Notes: generated from the letters alone by a model not told the origin. Positions 27,012-35,652 are shown, counted from the stretch's first letter. The stretch: 64,000 bases of DNA from Derxia gummosa DSM 723 (GCF_000482785.1 NZ_KI519499.1:808366-872365), one strand, 5' to 3'. A program made the numbers and translations.

Positions 27012-27273
27012 GCGGCGAGCCTGCCGACCGATGCGCCGTCGCGCTGTAGGACGCAATTACCGCCGGCTGACAGCCGATCGTCCGCCGACACCCCCGCCAC
27101 GCCGGCCAAAGACGGCCGTCACGATTGGCTACACTGCCGCGAAACTGCCACGGCCCGCCGCCGACGGCGCGGTTCCGGCCCTGTCCGCCCCGCCCTCGTC
27201 GCTGCCGCGCCCGCGTGCCCCGCCCGGCGCGCCGGCCCCGATTCCACGCGCACCGCGCGATCCGCCACCGACC

Positions 27274-29331
27274 ATGAGCAAGCAAGACGCCGCATCCAAG
27301 GCCGAAGGCCACGTCACCAACTTCCTGCGCAACATCATCGACGCCGACCTCGGCGCCAACCGATTCGCGCAGCGCCGCTGGGCCGGCACGCCGGGCGACG
27401 GCATGCACCACGCCCAGGCGCCGATCGACACCCAGCGCATCCGCACCCGCTTCCCGCCGGAGCCGAACGGCTATCTGCACGTCGGCCACGCCAAGAGCAT
27501 CTGCCTCAACTTCGGCCTCGCGCGCGACTACGCCGGCCAGTGCCACATGCGCTTCGACGACACCAACCCGGTCAAGGAAGACCAGGAGTACGTCGACACC
27601 ATCCTCGACACCGTGCACTGGATGGGCTTCGGCTATCACGAGGAAGGCCCGGCCGGCGTTCACGACAACCAGTTCTACGCCAGCGACTACTTCGACGACC
27701 TCTACCGCTTTGCCGAGTACCTGATCGTCACCGGCCACGCCTATGTCGATCAGCAGAGCGCCGAGGAGATGCGCGCCAACCGCGGCACCCTCACCGAGCC
27801 GGGCAAGCCCAGCCCCTGGCGCGACCGCCCGGCCGACGAATCGCTCGCGCTCTTCCGCGAGATGCGCGACGGCAAGCATGCCGAGGGCAGCATGATCCTG
27901 CGGGCCAAGATCGACATGGCCTCGCCCAACATGAATCTGCGCGACCCGGCGCTCTACCGCATCCGCTACGCCGACCATCACCGCACGGGCAGCAAGTGGT
28001 GCATCTATCCGATGTACGACTTCACGCACGCGGTGTCGGACGCACTGGAGAACATCACCCACTCCATCTGCACGCTCGAATTCCAGGACCACCGCCCGCT
28101 CTACGACTGGAGCGTCGAGCGCATCGTGCCGGTGCTGCGCGAGCCGCAATGGCTGGCCGGACTGGAACTGGTGAAGGGCATTACGGCCGCCGGCACCGAG
28201 GCGCAGAAGGAGTTCGCGAAACGCTGCTTCAAGCTGCGCTACAAGCTCGCGCCGCACGGTCCCGAGGCCGAACTGCGTGCGCTGCTCGACGCCTGGAAGG
28301 ACGACGAGGCGCGCATCGACGCCGACCTGCCCGCCTTCTTCGCGTTGCTGACCGGCCCGCAGGCGCACCAGTTCACGCCGCTGCTCGCGCATGCGCTGGA
28401 GCCCGTGAAGGCCGACGTGTTCGCGCTGCCGCGCCAGTACGAATTCGCGCGGCTCAACCTCACCTACGTCATCACCTCCAAGCGCAAGCTGCTCCAGCTC
28501 GTGCAGGAAGGCCATGTGAGCGGCTGGGACGATCCGCGCATGCCGACCATCGTCGGCCTGCGCCGGCGCGGCTACACGCCCGAGAGCCTGCAACTCTTTG
28601 CCGAGCGCATCGGCGTGAGCAAGAGCGATGGCTGGATCGACTACAGCGTGCTCGAACAATCGCTGCGCGACGACCTCGACCCGAAGGCGCCGCGCACCGT
28701 GGCCGTGCTCGATCCCGTCAGGCTCGTGCTGACCAACTGGGATGCCGATCGCGTCGAGGACTGCACCGCGCCGGTCCATCCGCACCATCCGGAACTCGGC
28801 CAGCGCCATTTCCCGCTCACGCGCGAGCTGTGGATCGAGCGTGAGGACTTTGCCGAGGTGCCGCCCAAGGGCTTCTTCCGCCTGTTCCCGGGCAACAAGG
28901 TGCGTCTGAAATACGGCTTCATCATCGAATGCACGGGCTGCACCAAGGATGCCGACGGCAATGTAGTCGAGGTGCAGGCCACGGTCATCCCCGACACCAA
29001 GAGCGGCACGCCGGGCGCCGACAGCATCAAGGTGAAGGGCAATGTGACCTGGGTGAGCGCGGCCCATGCGGTCGCCGCCGAGGTGAGGCTGTACGACCGG
29101 CTGTTCGCCGATCCGCAGCCGGACGCGGGCGGCAAGAACTTCCTCGATGCGCTGAATCCGGCGTCGATGAAGGTCGTGACGGGCTATCTGGAGCCGGGCA
29201 CGCAGGCCGAGCCGGGCCAGCGCTGGCAGGTCGAGCGCTTCGGCTACTTCATCGCCGACGCGAAGGAATCGACGCCCGCGAAGCCGGTGCTCAACCGGAT
29301 CACGACGCTCAAGGATTCCTGGGGCAAGTGA
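27274..29331 (+). CDS. glnS: Glutaminyl-tRNA synthetase with a large internal insert
   Basis: A 685-residue class I aminoacyl-tRNA synthetase (E. coli GlnRS has 554). HIGH is seen as YLHVGHAKS (about residues 67-75). KMSKS is seen as TSKRK (401-405). RFPPEPNGYLHVGH, MRFDDTNPVKE and KWCIYPMYDFTH are all standard. Between LYDW (276-279) and RQYEFARLNL (387-396) E. coli has 12 residues; here there are 107. The extra segment of about 95 residues is helical-looking and charged (QKEFAKRCFKLRYKL, LRALLDAWKDDEARIDADLP). The N-terminus is also about 20 residues longer than in E. coli. The enzyme charges tRNA-Gln. The ATG at 27274 was chosen because the longer open frame upstream is low complexity. A terminator follows. 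Confidence 0.93.
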   Translation: MSKQDAASKAEGHVTNFLRNIIDADLGANRFAQRRWAGTPGDGMHHAQAPIDTQRIRTRFPPEPNGYLHVGHAKSICLNFGLARDYAGQCHMRFDDTNPVKEDQEYVDTILDTVHWMGFGYHEEGPAGVHDNQFYASDYFDDLYRFAEYLIVTGHAYVDQQSAEEMRANRGTLTEPGKPSPWRDRPADESLALFREMRDGKHAEGSMILRAKIDMASPNMNLRDPALYRIRYADHHRTGSKWCIYPMYDFTHAVSDALENITHSICTLEFQDHRPLYDWSVERIVPVLREPQWLAGLELVKGITAAGTEAQKEFAKRCFKLRYKLAPHGPEAELRALLDAWKDDEARIDADLPAFFALLTGPQAHQFTPLLAHALEPVKADVFALPRQYEFARLNLTYVITSKRKLLQLVQEGHVSGWDDPRMPTIVGLRRRGYTPESLQLFAERIGVSKSDGWIDYSVLEQSLRDDLDPKAPRTVAVLDPVRLVLTNWDADRVEDCTAPVHPHHPELGQRHFPLTRELWIEREDFAEVPPKGFFRLFPGNKVRLKYGFIIECTGCTKDADGNVVEVQATVIPDTKSGTPGADSIKVKGNVTWVSAAHAVAAEVRLYDRLFADPQPDAGGKNFLDALNPASMKVVTGYLEPGTQAEPGQRWQVERFGYFIADAKESTPAKPVLNRITTLKDSWGK

Positions 29332-29385
29332 TGCGCGTGTGCGCTGCCGCACGGCGGCGGCGCGCGGCTCAGGCTCGCAAGTGGC

Positions 29386-29413
29386 AACGGCCCGGCAACA
29401 TCCGGGCCGTTTT
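29386..29413 (+). terminator. Rho-independent terminator after glnS
   Basis: A perfect 10-bp stem, AACGGCCCGG with CCGGGCCGTT (29386-29395 and 29402-29411), has a 6-base loop and runs into TTTTC. It ends glnS 25 bases before the next gene. Confidence 0.85.
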
Positions 29414-29437
29414 CATTTCCGTCGCCGGTGCGCCGCC

Positions 29438-30091
29438 ATGTCCAAGCGCTTCCTCACCGCCAGCATCGTGTTTTCGACCGCCTGCGTGTGGGCTGGTCTG
29501 GCGTTGCTGGGCGGACGCATCCATCTGCCGTTCGCCGACGGCAAGGGCGGCGCGGCCGCCGACCGCGCCTTCGCGCCGAACCAGGAAAACCGGCCCGCGA
29601 GCGGTTCCCGGCCCGACCGGACCGCGCCGGGCGGCGTCGGGCGGGTGGAGGTGAGCGAGGTGGGCCCCCGCGCCGACCTGCCGCCGGCGGACGACGCAGC
29701 ACAGGCCCCGGCGGGCGGCGTCTGGCGCTGCACCGATGCACGCGGGCGCACCAGCTATTCCGACCACCCCTGCGCCGACGGCCGCGCCCGCCCGGTCGAT
29801 ACCCGGGATGCCCTGCGCGGCTGGGACGGCCAGCGCAATCTCGCCGATGCCAGTCGCCGTGACGCGATCCGGCAGCCGGCGGCGCCCGTCGTGCAGATGC
29901 CGGCAATCGCCACGGGCGGCGGCACGACCGGCGACAGCACCGGCTCCTGCGCCATGCTCGGTCAGGAGATCGCCCGGCTCAACGCGCTCGCGCGCCAACC
30001 GCTCGCCGGCTGGCAGCAGGACCGCATCCGCGAGGAATTGCGCGCGCTGAACGACGAACGCGGCCGGCTCGGCTGCCGCACCCTCGACTGA
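29438..30091 (+). CDS. DUF4124 domain exported protein
   Basis: A 217-residue protein with an N-terminal membrane/signal segment (about residues 5-27). A Pro/Arg-rich spacer is followed by a short DUF4124 domain (VWRCTDARGRTSYSDHPC, about 88-105) and a C-terminal helical stretch (LGQEIARLNALARQ, IREELRALNDERGRLGC). DUF4124 proteins are small periplasmic proteins of unknown function, common in Betaproteobacteria. The four cysteines in the domain and tail (CTD, HPC, SCA, GCR) may pair. The gene starts after the glnS terminator and has no close partner. Confidence 0.75.
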   Translation: MSKRFLTASIVFSTACVWAGLALLGGRIHLPFADGKGGAAADRAFAPNQENRPASGSRPDRTAPGGVGRVEVSEVGPRADLPPADDAAQAPAGGVWRCTDARGRTSYSDHPCADGRARPVDTRDALRGWDGQRNLADASRRDAIRQPAAPVVQMPAIATGGGTTGDSTGSCAMLGQEIARLNALARQPLAGWQQDRIREELRALNDERGRLGCRTLD

Positions 30092-30165
30092 GAGCGACGG
30101 CACAGCGCGCAGTCCTTCGACCACAGACCATCGACAGCCGGCCCCGGCGTGCGGCGCGGCCAGCC

Positions 30166-32085
30166 TCAGTGCACCAGCGCCGTCACCGCTGGCAGCGGAC
30201 CGTCGGCCTGCAGGTCGCCGATCTGGCCGAGGATGCTGCGCGCGACGATCTCCGAACCCTCGACCGTGAGGTGGCCGTAGTCGAACTGCATCGGCACGCC
30301 CTCGCGCGCATAGGCGCGACAGTCGCCGTCCTTGCACAGCATGTCGACCAGCGACACGTAGTGCAGCTTGCCGCCCGCGAACTGGCGTTTCATCTCGGCA
30401 TCGAGCCGGAAGATCTCGCTCACCAGACCGCGCCGCACCGCCGTCGGGTCTTCCGCCTGCATCGCGTGGACGATGATGCGCGGCAGCGCCGTCGCGTACT
30501 GCGGGATCGGGCCGACCAGCACCACGCGGTCGGCCGAATCCTCGACGGCCGCGAGCGTCTGGCGCAGCGCCGGCAGGTCGGCGCGGGTCCAGCGGCCGGC
30601 CACCACCAGCGTGCTCACGCGATGCGTCGGCAGCCATTCGCCGAGCACGTTGCGGAAGAAGCCGCGGCAAGGCGCCTCGCCCTTGGCCTCGGGATTGATC
30701 GTCGGCCGGCAGCCGGTGGCCGTGGCCTGGAGCACGTCCATGCCATGCGCCTCGGCATGCATGCCGGGCCACAGATGCGCGCCATGGCTGTCGCCGACGA
30801 TGAGCAGCGCCGGCCTGTCGCCGCTCCTGGCCAGGCACTTGGCGGCGTCGAAGGGATCGTCCGGCTGCACCACGAAGCATTCACCGCCGCGATAGGCGCG
30901 GTCGCCCTCGTAGCCCTCGTAGCCGGCGATCGTCAGCTCCTCGGGCGTGAAGCGCGCCGGCAGGCCGTGGCTCACGATGCCGAGCACGCCCGTCAGCACG
31001 AAGCCCGCCGTCACCAGCCCGCCCGCCCGCAGTACGCGCGGCGTCGTGAAGCGCTTCGCGTTCACGCGGAAGGGCTGCTCGACGAAACGCCACGACAGCC
31101 AGGCCAGCAGCATCGATACCGCCACCAGACCGCACTTGACTGCGAGGGTCTGCTCCAGGAACAGCGCCGACTGGCTGTAGACGATGACCGGCCAGTGCCA
31201 CAGGTAGAGCGAGAACGAGATCAGTCCGATGAACACCAGCGGCCGCAGCGACAGCAACCGCCCGACCATGCACGGCCCGTAACCCGTCGCCGCGATGATG
31301 GCCGCCGCGCCGAGCACCGGCGGCAGCGCGCCCAGCCCCGGAAAAGGCGTGGCCTGGCTGTAGAACTTGACGGTCCACAGGATGGCCAGCAGCCCGGCGA
31401 TCGACACCACCTCGCGCAGCGCGCGGTTCCGGAGTACCGGCATCGGCAGCAGCGCCACCAGCGCGCCGGCGAGCAGCTCCCAGGCGCGCGACGGGATCAG
31501 ATAGAAGGCGGCGCTCGCATCGCGCGGCAGCATCACCAGTGCCGCGATGAAGGACGCGATGCCGATGCCCAGCGTCATGCCCACCGCGCCGCCGCGCTTC
31601 TTGCCGAACCCCCACAGCAGCAGCGGCCAGACGAGATAGAACTGCTCCTCGACCGCGAGCGACCAGGTATGCAGCAGCGGCATGCCATGTGCCTCGGGAC
31701 CGAAATAGCCCGATTCGGTATAGAAAAGAATGTTCGACGCGAATGACCAGGTCGAAACCACCGATCTGGCGAAACTCACCAATTCGAGGGGCAATCCGCT
31801 CAGGGTGGCGACGATCGCGCTCACGGCCACCATCACGAACAGCGCCGGGAAAATGCGCAATATGCGCCGGCGATAGAACTCGGCAATCGAGAAGCGGCCA
31901 TCCACTACTTCGCGCGCGATGATTCCGGTAATCAGGAAGCCCGAAATCACGAAGAAGACATCGACGCCGACAAACCCGCCGTAGAAGCCCGGAAATCCGG
32001 CGTGGAACAGCAGGACGGGCAGGATCGCGAGCGATCGCAGACCGTCGACTTCCGGGCGATAGGCGTGGGCGTGGACTTGGCTCAT
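30166..32085 (-). CDS. OafA-type acyltransferase with C-terminal SGNH domain
   Basis: A 639-residue membrane protein that likely O-acetylates a surface sugar (LPS, exopolysaccharide). Residues 1-360 form an Acyltransferase_3 domain with about ten helices, starting with the family hallmark YRPEVDGLRSLAILPVLLFHAG and VDVFFVISGFLITGII. Residues about 440-639 form an SGNH hydrolase-like domain with GDSHGAHLWPG (block I) and DYGHLTVEGSEIVA (DxxH block). The ATG at 32085 was chosen because the family sequence starts at once; an ATG at 32115 would add ten residues. The gene stands alone, with a 430-base gene-free region upstream. Confidence 0.9.
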   Translation of the reverse strand: MSQVHAHAYRPEVDGLRSLAILPVLLFHAGFPGFYGGFVGVDVFFVISGFLITGIIAREVVDGRFSIAEFYRRRILRIFPALFVMVAVSAIVATLSGLPLELVSFARSVVSTWSFASNILFYTESGYFGPEAHGMPLLHTWSLAVEEQFYLVWPLLLWGFGKKRGGAVGMTLGIGIASFIAALVMLPRDASAAFYLIPSRAWELLAGALVALLPMPVLRNRALREVVSIAGLLAILWTVKFYSQATPFPGLGALPPVLGAAAIIAATGYGPCMVGRLLSLRPLVFIGLISFSLYLWHWPVIVYSQSALFLEQTLAVKCGLVAVSMLLAWLSWRFVEQPFRVNAKRFTTPRVLRAGGLVTAGFVLTGVLGIVSHGLPARFTPEELTIAGYEGYEGDRAYRGGECFVVQPDDPFDAAKCLARSGDRPALLIVGDSHGAHLWPGMHAEAHGMDVLQATATGCRPTINPEAKGEAPCRGFFRNVLGEWLPTHRVSTLVVAGRWTRADLPALRQTLAAVEDSADRVVLVGPIPQYATALPRIIVHAMQAEDPTAVRRGLVSEIFRLDAEMKRQFAGGKLHYVSLVDMLCKDGDCRAYAREGVPMQFDYGHLTVEGSEIVARSILGQIGDLQADGPLPAVTALVH

Positions 32086-32132
32086 GCGGGGCGGGGAGAA
32101 GGTTGTTCTGGTCATGAACCACGCGCCGGCGC

Positions 32133-32211
32133 AATTGCCGCAAGCCGATCGGCAGGATTGCCGGAGCAATTGCCGCGAATATTGGCCGGCGGATTGCGCG
32201 GCGAATTGCCG
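32133..32211. repeat. Spaced AATTGCCG repeats in the region upstream of the acyltransferase
   Basis: AATTGCCG stands at 32133-32140, 32168-32175 and 32204-32211, start to start 35 and 36 bases. A close variant GATTGCCGG starts at 32157. The stretch 32086-32515 has no gene. It is poorer in GC than its neighbours and must hold the acyltransferase promoter, and perhaps that of the VOC gene. The even spacing (about 3.4 helical turns) suggests a regulator binding on one face or an old tandem duplication. Confidence 0.4.
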
Positions 32212-32515
32212 GAGAATCGGCGGGAAGCGCATTGCGCGATCCGCCGGAACGCGCGGAATTCGGGATGACGCAATCGTGTCGGTGCCGCGACTTTCAGGAC
32301 GGATCGGAATTGCAGCCGGAAAACCGGCGGCGCGAAGGCCGGTCGAGGATAGCCGCCGGGCTCGCCGGCTCGAATGACGGAATTCGCCGTCGCCGGCCGT
32401 TTTTCACGAATCGGCGCGCGCCGGCCAAAACGCACCGCGCGCGGCTGCTGCCATGCCGCTGTCAGCAGGGGGTCCGCATCGTGGCGGCTCATCCACTTCA
32501 GCCCCGGAGGGCAAC

Positions 32516-32887
32516 ATGAGCAACGTCATCCACTGGTTCGAGATTCCCTGCGCCGACCTCGACCGCGCCAGCGCCTTCTACGAAGGCGTGTTCGGCGTGA
32601 CGCTCCGGCGCGAGCCGATGGGCGCGGTCGAGATGGCCGTGTTCCCCTACGGCGACGGCGTGGGCGGCGCGCTGGTGCAAGGGCCGCAGTTCCAGCCGTC
32701 GGCCCACGGCGTGCTGCCCTACCTCGGCGTGAGCGACGTGGCAGCAGCGCTGGCACGCGCGACCGAGCGCGGCGCGGCCGTGCTCATGCCCCTGACCACG
32801 CTGCCTGACGGTATCGGCGACATCGCGGTGTTCCGCGACAGCGAGGGCAATTCGATCGGCATCCATGCGGAAGCCGCGGCGGGCTGA
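32516..32887 (+). CDS. VOC family protein (glyoxalase/bleomycin-resistance fold)
   Basis: A 123-residue protein of the vicinal-oxygen-chelate superfamily. It has the two beta-alpha-beta-beta-beta halves (IHWFEIPCADLDRASAFYEGVFG at the start, VFRDSEGNSIGIHAE at the end). The first metal site is Glu9-like/His6 and the last ends in GIHAE. The substrate is unknown; many members are described only as VOC proteins. A perfect GGAGGG precedes the ATG by 6 bases. The WYL regulator follows after 41 bases and probably shares the transcript. Confidence 0.82.
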   Translation: MSNVIHWFEIPCADLDRASAFYEGVFGVTLRREPMGAVEMAVFPYGDGVGGALVQGPQFQPSAHGVLPYLGVSDVAAALARATERGAAVLMPLTTLPDGIGDIAVFRDSEGNSIGIHAEAAAG

Positions 32888-32928
32888 AGGCGCATCCTTC
32901 GGCTCCCTCCCTTCATCCCCGTTCCGTC

Positions 32929-33627
32929 ATGCGCCGCGCCGACCGCCTGTTCCGCATCGTCCAGACCCTGCGCGGCCGCCGGCTGACGACCGCCGCGCAA
33001 CTGGCCGAGACGCTCGGCATCTCGGTACGCACCGTCTATCGCGATGTGCGCGACCTGTCGCTGTCGGGCGTGCCGATCGAGGGCGAGGCGGGCGTCGGCT
33101 ACCGGCTGCGCGCCGGTTTCGACGTACCGCCGCTGATGTTCGACGCCGCCGAGTTGGAAGCCCTCGCCCTCGGCGCGCGCATGGTCGGCGCCTGGGCCGG
33201 CCACGGCATCGCCGACGCCGCACGACGCGCGCTGGAGAAGATCGCCGCCGCCGTGCCGGCCGAGCGCCGGCCGGTGCTGGAGCTGCGCACACTCGGCGCG
33301 CCCGACTACTTCATCGACCGCGCCTGGCGCGAGCGCTTCGACCTGTGCAAGCAGGCGGTGGACGGGCGCCGCGTGCTCGTCTTCGGCTACCGCGACCGCC
33401 AGGGCGCGCCCAGCCGGCGCGAAGTGTGGCCGCTCGGCCTGCATTTCTGGGGCAGCGAGGAGGCGACGCCGCGCTGGACCCTCGCCGCCTGGTGCGAGCT
33501 GCGCGGCGGCTTCCGCACCTTCCGCATCGACGCGCTCGACGAACCGCAACTGACCGAGCGCCGCTTTCCCGACGCCGACGGCCGTCGGCTGCGCGACTAC
33601 CTGCGCGCGGTCAGCGCCCGGGACTGA
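32929..33627 (+). CDS. YafY-type transcription regulator (HTH_11 plus WYL)
   Basis: A 232-residue regulator. The N-terminal winged helix-turn-helix (RADRLFRIVQTLRGRRL, then LAETLGISVRTVYRDVRDL, about residues 4-55) is of the DeoR/HTH_11 kind. The C-terminal WYL domain (about 135-200) senses ligands, with FGYRDRQGAPSRREVWPLGL as its core. The family usually controls the neighbouring enzyme gene, here the VOC gene. The ATG comes shortly after the VOC gene. Confidence 0.85.
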   Translation: MRRADRLFRIVQTLRGRRLTTAAQLAETLGISVRTVYRDVRDLSLSGVPIEGEAGVGYRLRAGFDVPPLMFDAAELEALALGARMVGAWAGHGIADAARRALEKIAAAVPAERRPVLELRTLGAPDYFIDRAWRERFDLCKQAVDGRRVLVFGYRDRQGAPSRREVWPLGLHFWGSEEATPRWTLAAWCELRGGFRTFRIDALDEPQLTERRFPDADGRRLRDYLRAVSARD

Positions 33628-33723
33628 CACCGTGCGGCGCTCCGGGCCGGCGCGGCCAGCGCAGCTGCTCGCGCGGCTCGCCGTCCGGCCGGCCTCCGTC
33701 AACCCATGCGACCGGCATCGTGC

Positions 33724-33744
33724 TTGACTTGGAGCGCACTCCAA
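33724..33744 (+). promoter_or_regulatory. MerR-type promoter and operator
   Basis: TTGACT at 33724 is a -35 box running straight into TTGGAG-CGCA-CTCCAA (33729-33744), a perfect 6-bp palindrome between -35 and the expected -10. This is the classical long-spacer MerR promoter. It stands 18 bases before the ATG of the MerR-family gene, so the regulator controls its own operon. Confidence 0.8.
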
Positions 33745-33761
33745 CCCTCAGCCTCCCCGCC

Positions 33762-34130
33762 ATGACGAAGCCCCGCCGCATTTCCGATGTCGCCGCCGCC
33801 AGCGGTCTCAGCGCCCACACGCTGCGCTGGTACGAGCGCATCGGACTGATCGACCCGGTCGCGCAGACCGGCGGCGCACGCCGCTACGGCGACGGCGATC
33901 TGGTCTGGATCGCCTTCCTGCAACGGCTGCGCGCCACCGGCATGCCGATCCGCGAGATGCAGCGCTACGCGGAGCTTCGTCGCCAGGGCGATGCCACGCT
34001 CGCCGAACGCCACGCCCTGCTTGCCGACCATCTCGGCCGCATGCGCGCGGCGCGCGAGAGCCTGGATCGCAGCATCGACGCCATCGAGGAGAAGCTCCAT
34101 GTCTATCGCCAGCAGCTCGACCGCCGCTGA
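33762..34130 (+). CDS. MerR-family transcription regulator
   Basis: A 122-residue regulator. It has an N-terminal MerR winged helix (ISDVAAASGLSAHTLRWYERIGLI, ARRYGDGDLVWIAFLQRLRATG, residues 6-60) and a C-terminal coiled coil (about 75-118). There are no cysteines in the C-terminal part, so it is not a metal sensor of the MerR/CueR kind. It is closer to the group that senses stress or organic ligands. The operator before it is textbook. Its last 32 bases overlap the next gene, which is therefore co-regulated. Confidence 0.88.
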   Translation: MTKPRRISDVAAASGLSAHTLRWYERIGLIDPVAQTGGARRYGDGDLVWIAFLQRLRATGMPIREMQRYAELRRQGDATLAERHALLADHLGRMRAARESLDRSIDAIEEKLHVYRQQLDRR

Positions 34131-34590
34131 ACATCCGCCGGCCGACACGGTCCGGTCCCCTTACGCCGACGCCGGAACGAATGCCGATGCCGACATCACT
34201 GCCGGCCCCGGCACCGACCGCCGCGCGCGCGGCCTGCGCACGCTCGACGCCGTGACCGCCAACGCCGGCACCACGGTGGTTGCCGGCCTGCGCGATCTCG
34301 CGCCCGACCTCGCCGACTTCATCGTCGATTTCGCCTACGGCGACGTGATCGCACGGCCCGGCCTCGACCTGCGCACGCGCCAGCTCGCCACCGTGGCGAC
34401 GCTGGCGGCGCTGGGTCATGCCCAGCCGCAACTCGCGGTCCACATCCAGGGCGCGCTCAACGTGGGCGCGACGCGGGCCGAGATCATCGAAGTGCTGCTG
34501 CAGACCGCCGTGTACGCGGGCTTTCCGGCGGCGATCAACGCGATCAACACCGCGCGGCGGGCATTCGCGGAAGCGGACGGAGCGGGCTGA
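34099..34590 (+). CDS. Carboxymuconolactone decarboxylase family protein
   Basis: A 163-residue protein whose last 110 residues are a CMD domain (LRTRQLATVATLAALGHAQP, LAVHIQGALNVGATRAEIIE, LLQTAVYAGFPAAINAI). The histidines and the Glu of the PcaC group are kept. The CxxC of AhpD peroxidase-like members is absent, so a decarboxylase- or isomerase-like role is likelier than peroxide defence. The first 50 residues are low complexity. The ATG at 34099, with GAGGAGA before it, lies inside the MerR gene and gives a complete domain. MerR plus CMD pairs are common in bacteria; the substrate is unknown. Confidence 0.82.
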   Translation: MSIASSSTAAEHPPADTVRSPYADAGTNADADITAGPGTDRRARGLRTLDAVTANAGTTVVAGLRDLAPDLADFIVDFAYGDVIARPGLDLRTRQLATVATLAALGHAQPQLAVHIQGALNVGATRAEIIEVLLQTAVYAGFPAAINAINTARRAFAEADGAG

Positions 34591-34636
34591 GCGGACGCCC
34601 CCGCACCGCGACGGCGGGCATGCCGGCCGATTGCCC

Positions 34637-34685
34637 GGCGTTCGGCGTTCGGCGTTCGGCGTTCGGCGTTCGGCGTTCGGCGTTC
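34637..34685. repeat. Seven tandem copies of the heptamer GGCGTTC
   Basis: Seven exact 7-base units run from 34637 to 34685 and stop six bases before the stop codon end of the minus-strand acidic protein gene. The unit length is not a multiple of three, so slippage would shift a frame, but no reading frame of a supported gene crosses it. Confidence 0.95.
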
Positions 34686-34690
34686 GGCAA

Positions 34691-35098
34691 TCAGCGTGGC
34701 GTGAGCCGGTCGAGCTTCTCGATCGCGCCCTCGTCGGCGCCGAGCTGGGCATCGGCGAGTTCGTCGGCGGTCGCGTCGGAGGCGCCGACGCCGGCGGCTT
34801 CCTCGGCGTCGGCCAGGGTTTCCTCGGGCAGGTCGAGATCGACGATGGAATCGATCTCGGCATCGGGCGCGATGTCGGCGCCCGGCTCGTCCATCGGATC
34901 GCGGCCGACGGCGCCGCGTTCGCCGGTGCCGTTGCGGTCGGTGTCGGAATCGAGGTTGGAATCGCCGAGTCCGGCGCCAGCGCCGGCCACGTCGCTGCCG
35001 GAATCCGAGCTGTCGCTCGGGCCGAGCGCCTCGGTGCCATGCCCGGGCGGGAACGCCGCGACCGCGTCGGGCGAGAGGGTGAGCGTGCTGTCGGCCAT
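34691..35098 (-). CDS. Small acidic hypothetical protein
   Basis: I do not recognise this 135-residue protein. It is very acidic and rich in Asp, Glu, Ala, Gly and Ser (SDSSDSGSDVAGAGAGLGDS, IDSIVDLDLPEETLADAEE). It has no cysteine, no membrane segment and no signal peptide, so it is probably disordered. The ATG at 35098 was chosen over one 15 bases upstream because GGAG stands at the right distance before it. The codon pattern and complete frame support a real gene. A heptamer repeat lies directly after its stop. Confidence 0.55.
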   Translation of the reverse strand: MADSTLTLSPDAVAAFPPGHGTEALGPSDSSDSGSDVAGAGAGLGDSNLDSDTDRNGTGERGAVGRDPMDEPGADIAPDAEIDSIVDLDLPEETLADAEEAAGVGASDATADELADAQLGADEGAIEKLDRLTPR

Positions 35099-35246
35099 GA
35101 CCGTCTCCTTCATGCGTGATGAAGGATCAGCCTCGGCCCGTGCCCGGCGCGCGGTCAGTCGGCGGTTGCAGCCGGTTGCCTTGGTTGCACGCCGTCGGCC
35201 GGGCCACGCCGGCGGCGGGACAGCGGGACGCGCCCGCCTCGCGGAG

Positions 35247-35555
35247 TTACTGCAACTCGCCCGAAGCGCGCTTGGCGTCGGCGATGAGGCCTTCGAACAC
35301 GAGATCGGGCTCGCCGCCGTCGAGACGGTGCACGCCGTACCAGGCGACGATCAGGCTGTTGACATTGCCTTCATGCGCGAGCACCGCGTCGGCATCGACG
35401 CCGGTGGCGACGCACACGGCGCGTACCGCTTCGAGGTCGAAGCTGATGGCGCCGGTCTCGGCGTCCCTGGCCAGCTTGAGGTCGGTGAAGGTCATGCCGT
35501 CGGGCACGACGACGCGGATCTTGCCGGCGGGTTGTTCCTGGGCTTGCTCGGTCAT
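35247..35555 (-). CDS. Small hypothetical protein
   Basis: A 102-residue soluble protein that I do not recognise. It looks folded: IRVVVPDGMTFTDLKLARDA, ISFDLEAVRAVCVATGVDAD and LIVAWYGVHRLDGGEPDLV form a mixed alpha/beta pattern with a small hydrophobic core. The last part (EPDLVFEGLIADAK) is helical. No known catalytic motif is seen. It is followed at 148 bases by the acidic protein gene on the same strand. The 133 bases at 35114-35246 hold nothing clear. Confidence 0.6.
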   Translation of the reverse strand: MTEQAQEQPAGKIRVVVPDGMTFTDLKLARDAETGAISFDLEAVRAVCVATGVDADAVLAHEGNVNSLIVAWYGVHRLDGGEPDLVFEGLIADAKRASGELQ

Positions 35556-35587
35556 GGCGGACTCTGGTCGTGATTTGTGATGGCGGG

Positions 35588-35628
35588 GCATGTCGGCAAG
35601 CCGACATGCGTGGCCTGCCGGAGCAGGC
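35588..35628 (-). terminator. Tandem hairpins after the HD-domain gene
   Basis: GCATGTCGGC with GCCGACATGC (35588-35597, 35600-35609) and GCCTGC with GCAGGC (35613-35618, 35623-35628) form two perfect stems. They lie between the stop of the minus-strand HD gene and the start of the next minus-strand gene. There is no T-run; they may attenuate read-through or protect the mRNA end. Confidence 0.4.
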
Positions 35629-35652
35629 AATGCAAGTGTCGAACCGGAACGC

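Noticed and set aside
24603..28844. A 1,413-codon plus-strand open frame across otsB, otsA and the start of glnS
   Set aside because: It runs antisense to otsBA and then in the wrong frame of glnS, with low-complexity composition.
34637..34685. Heptamer array as a CRISPR-like array
   Set aside because: Units are 7 bases with no spacers, which is a simple tandem repeat.
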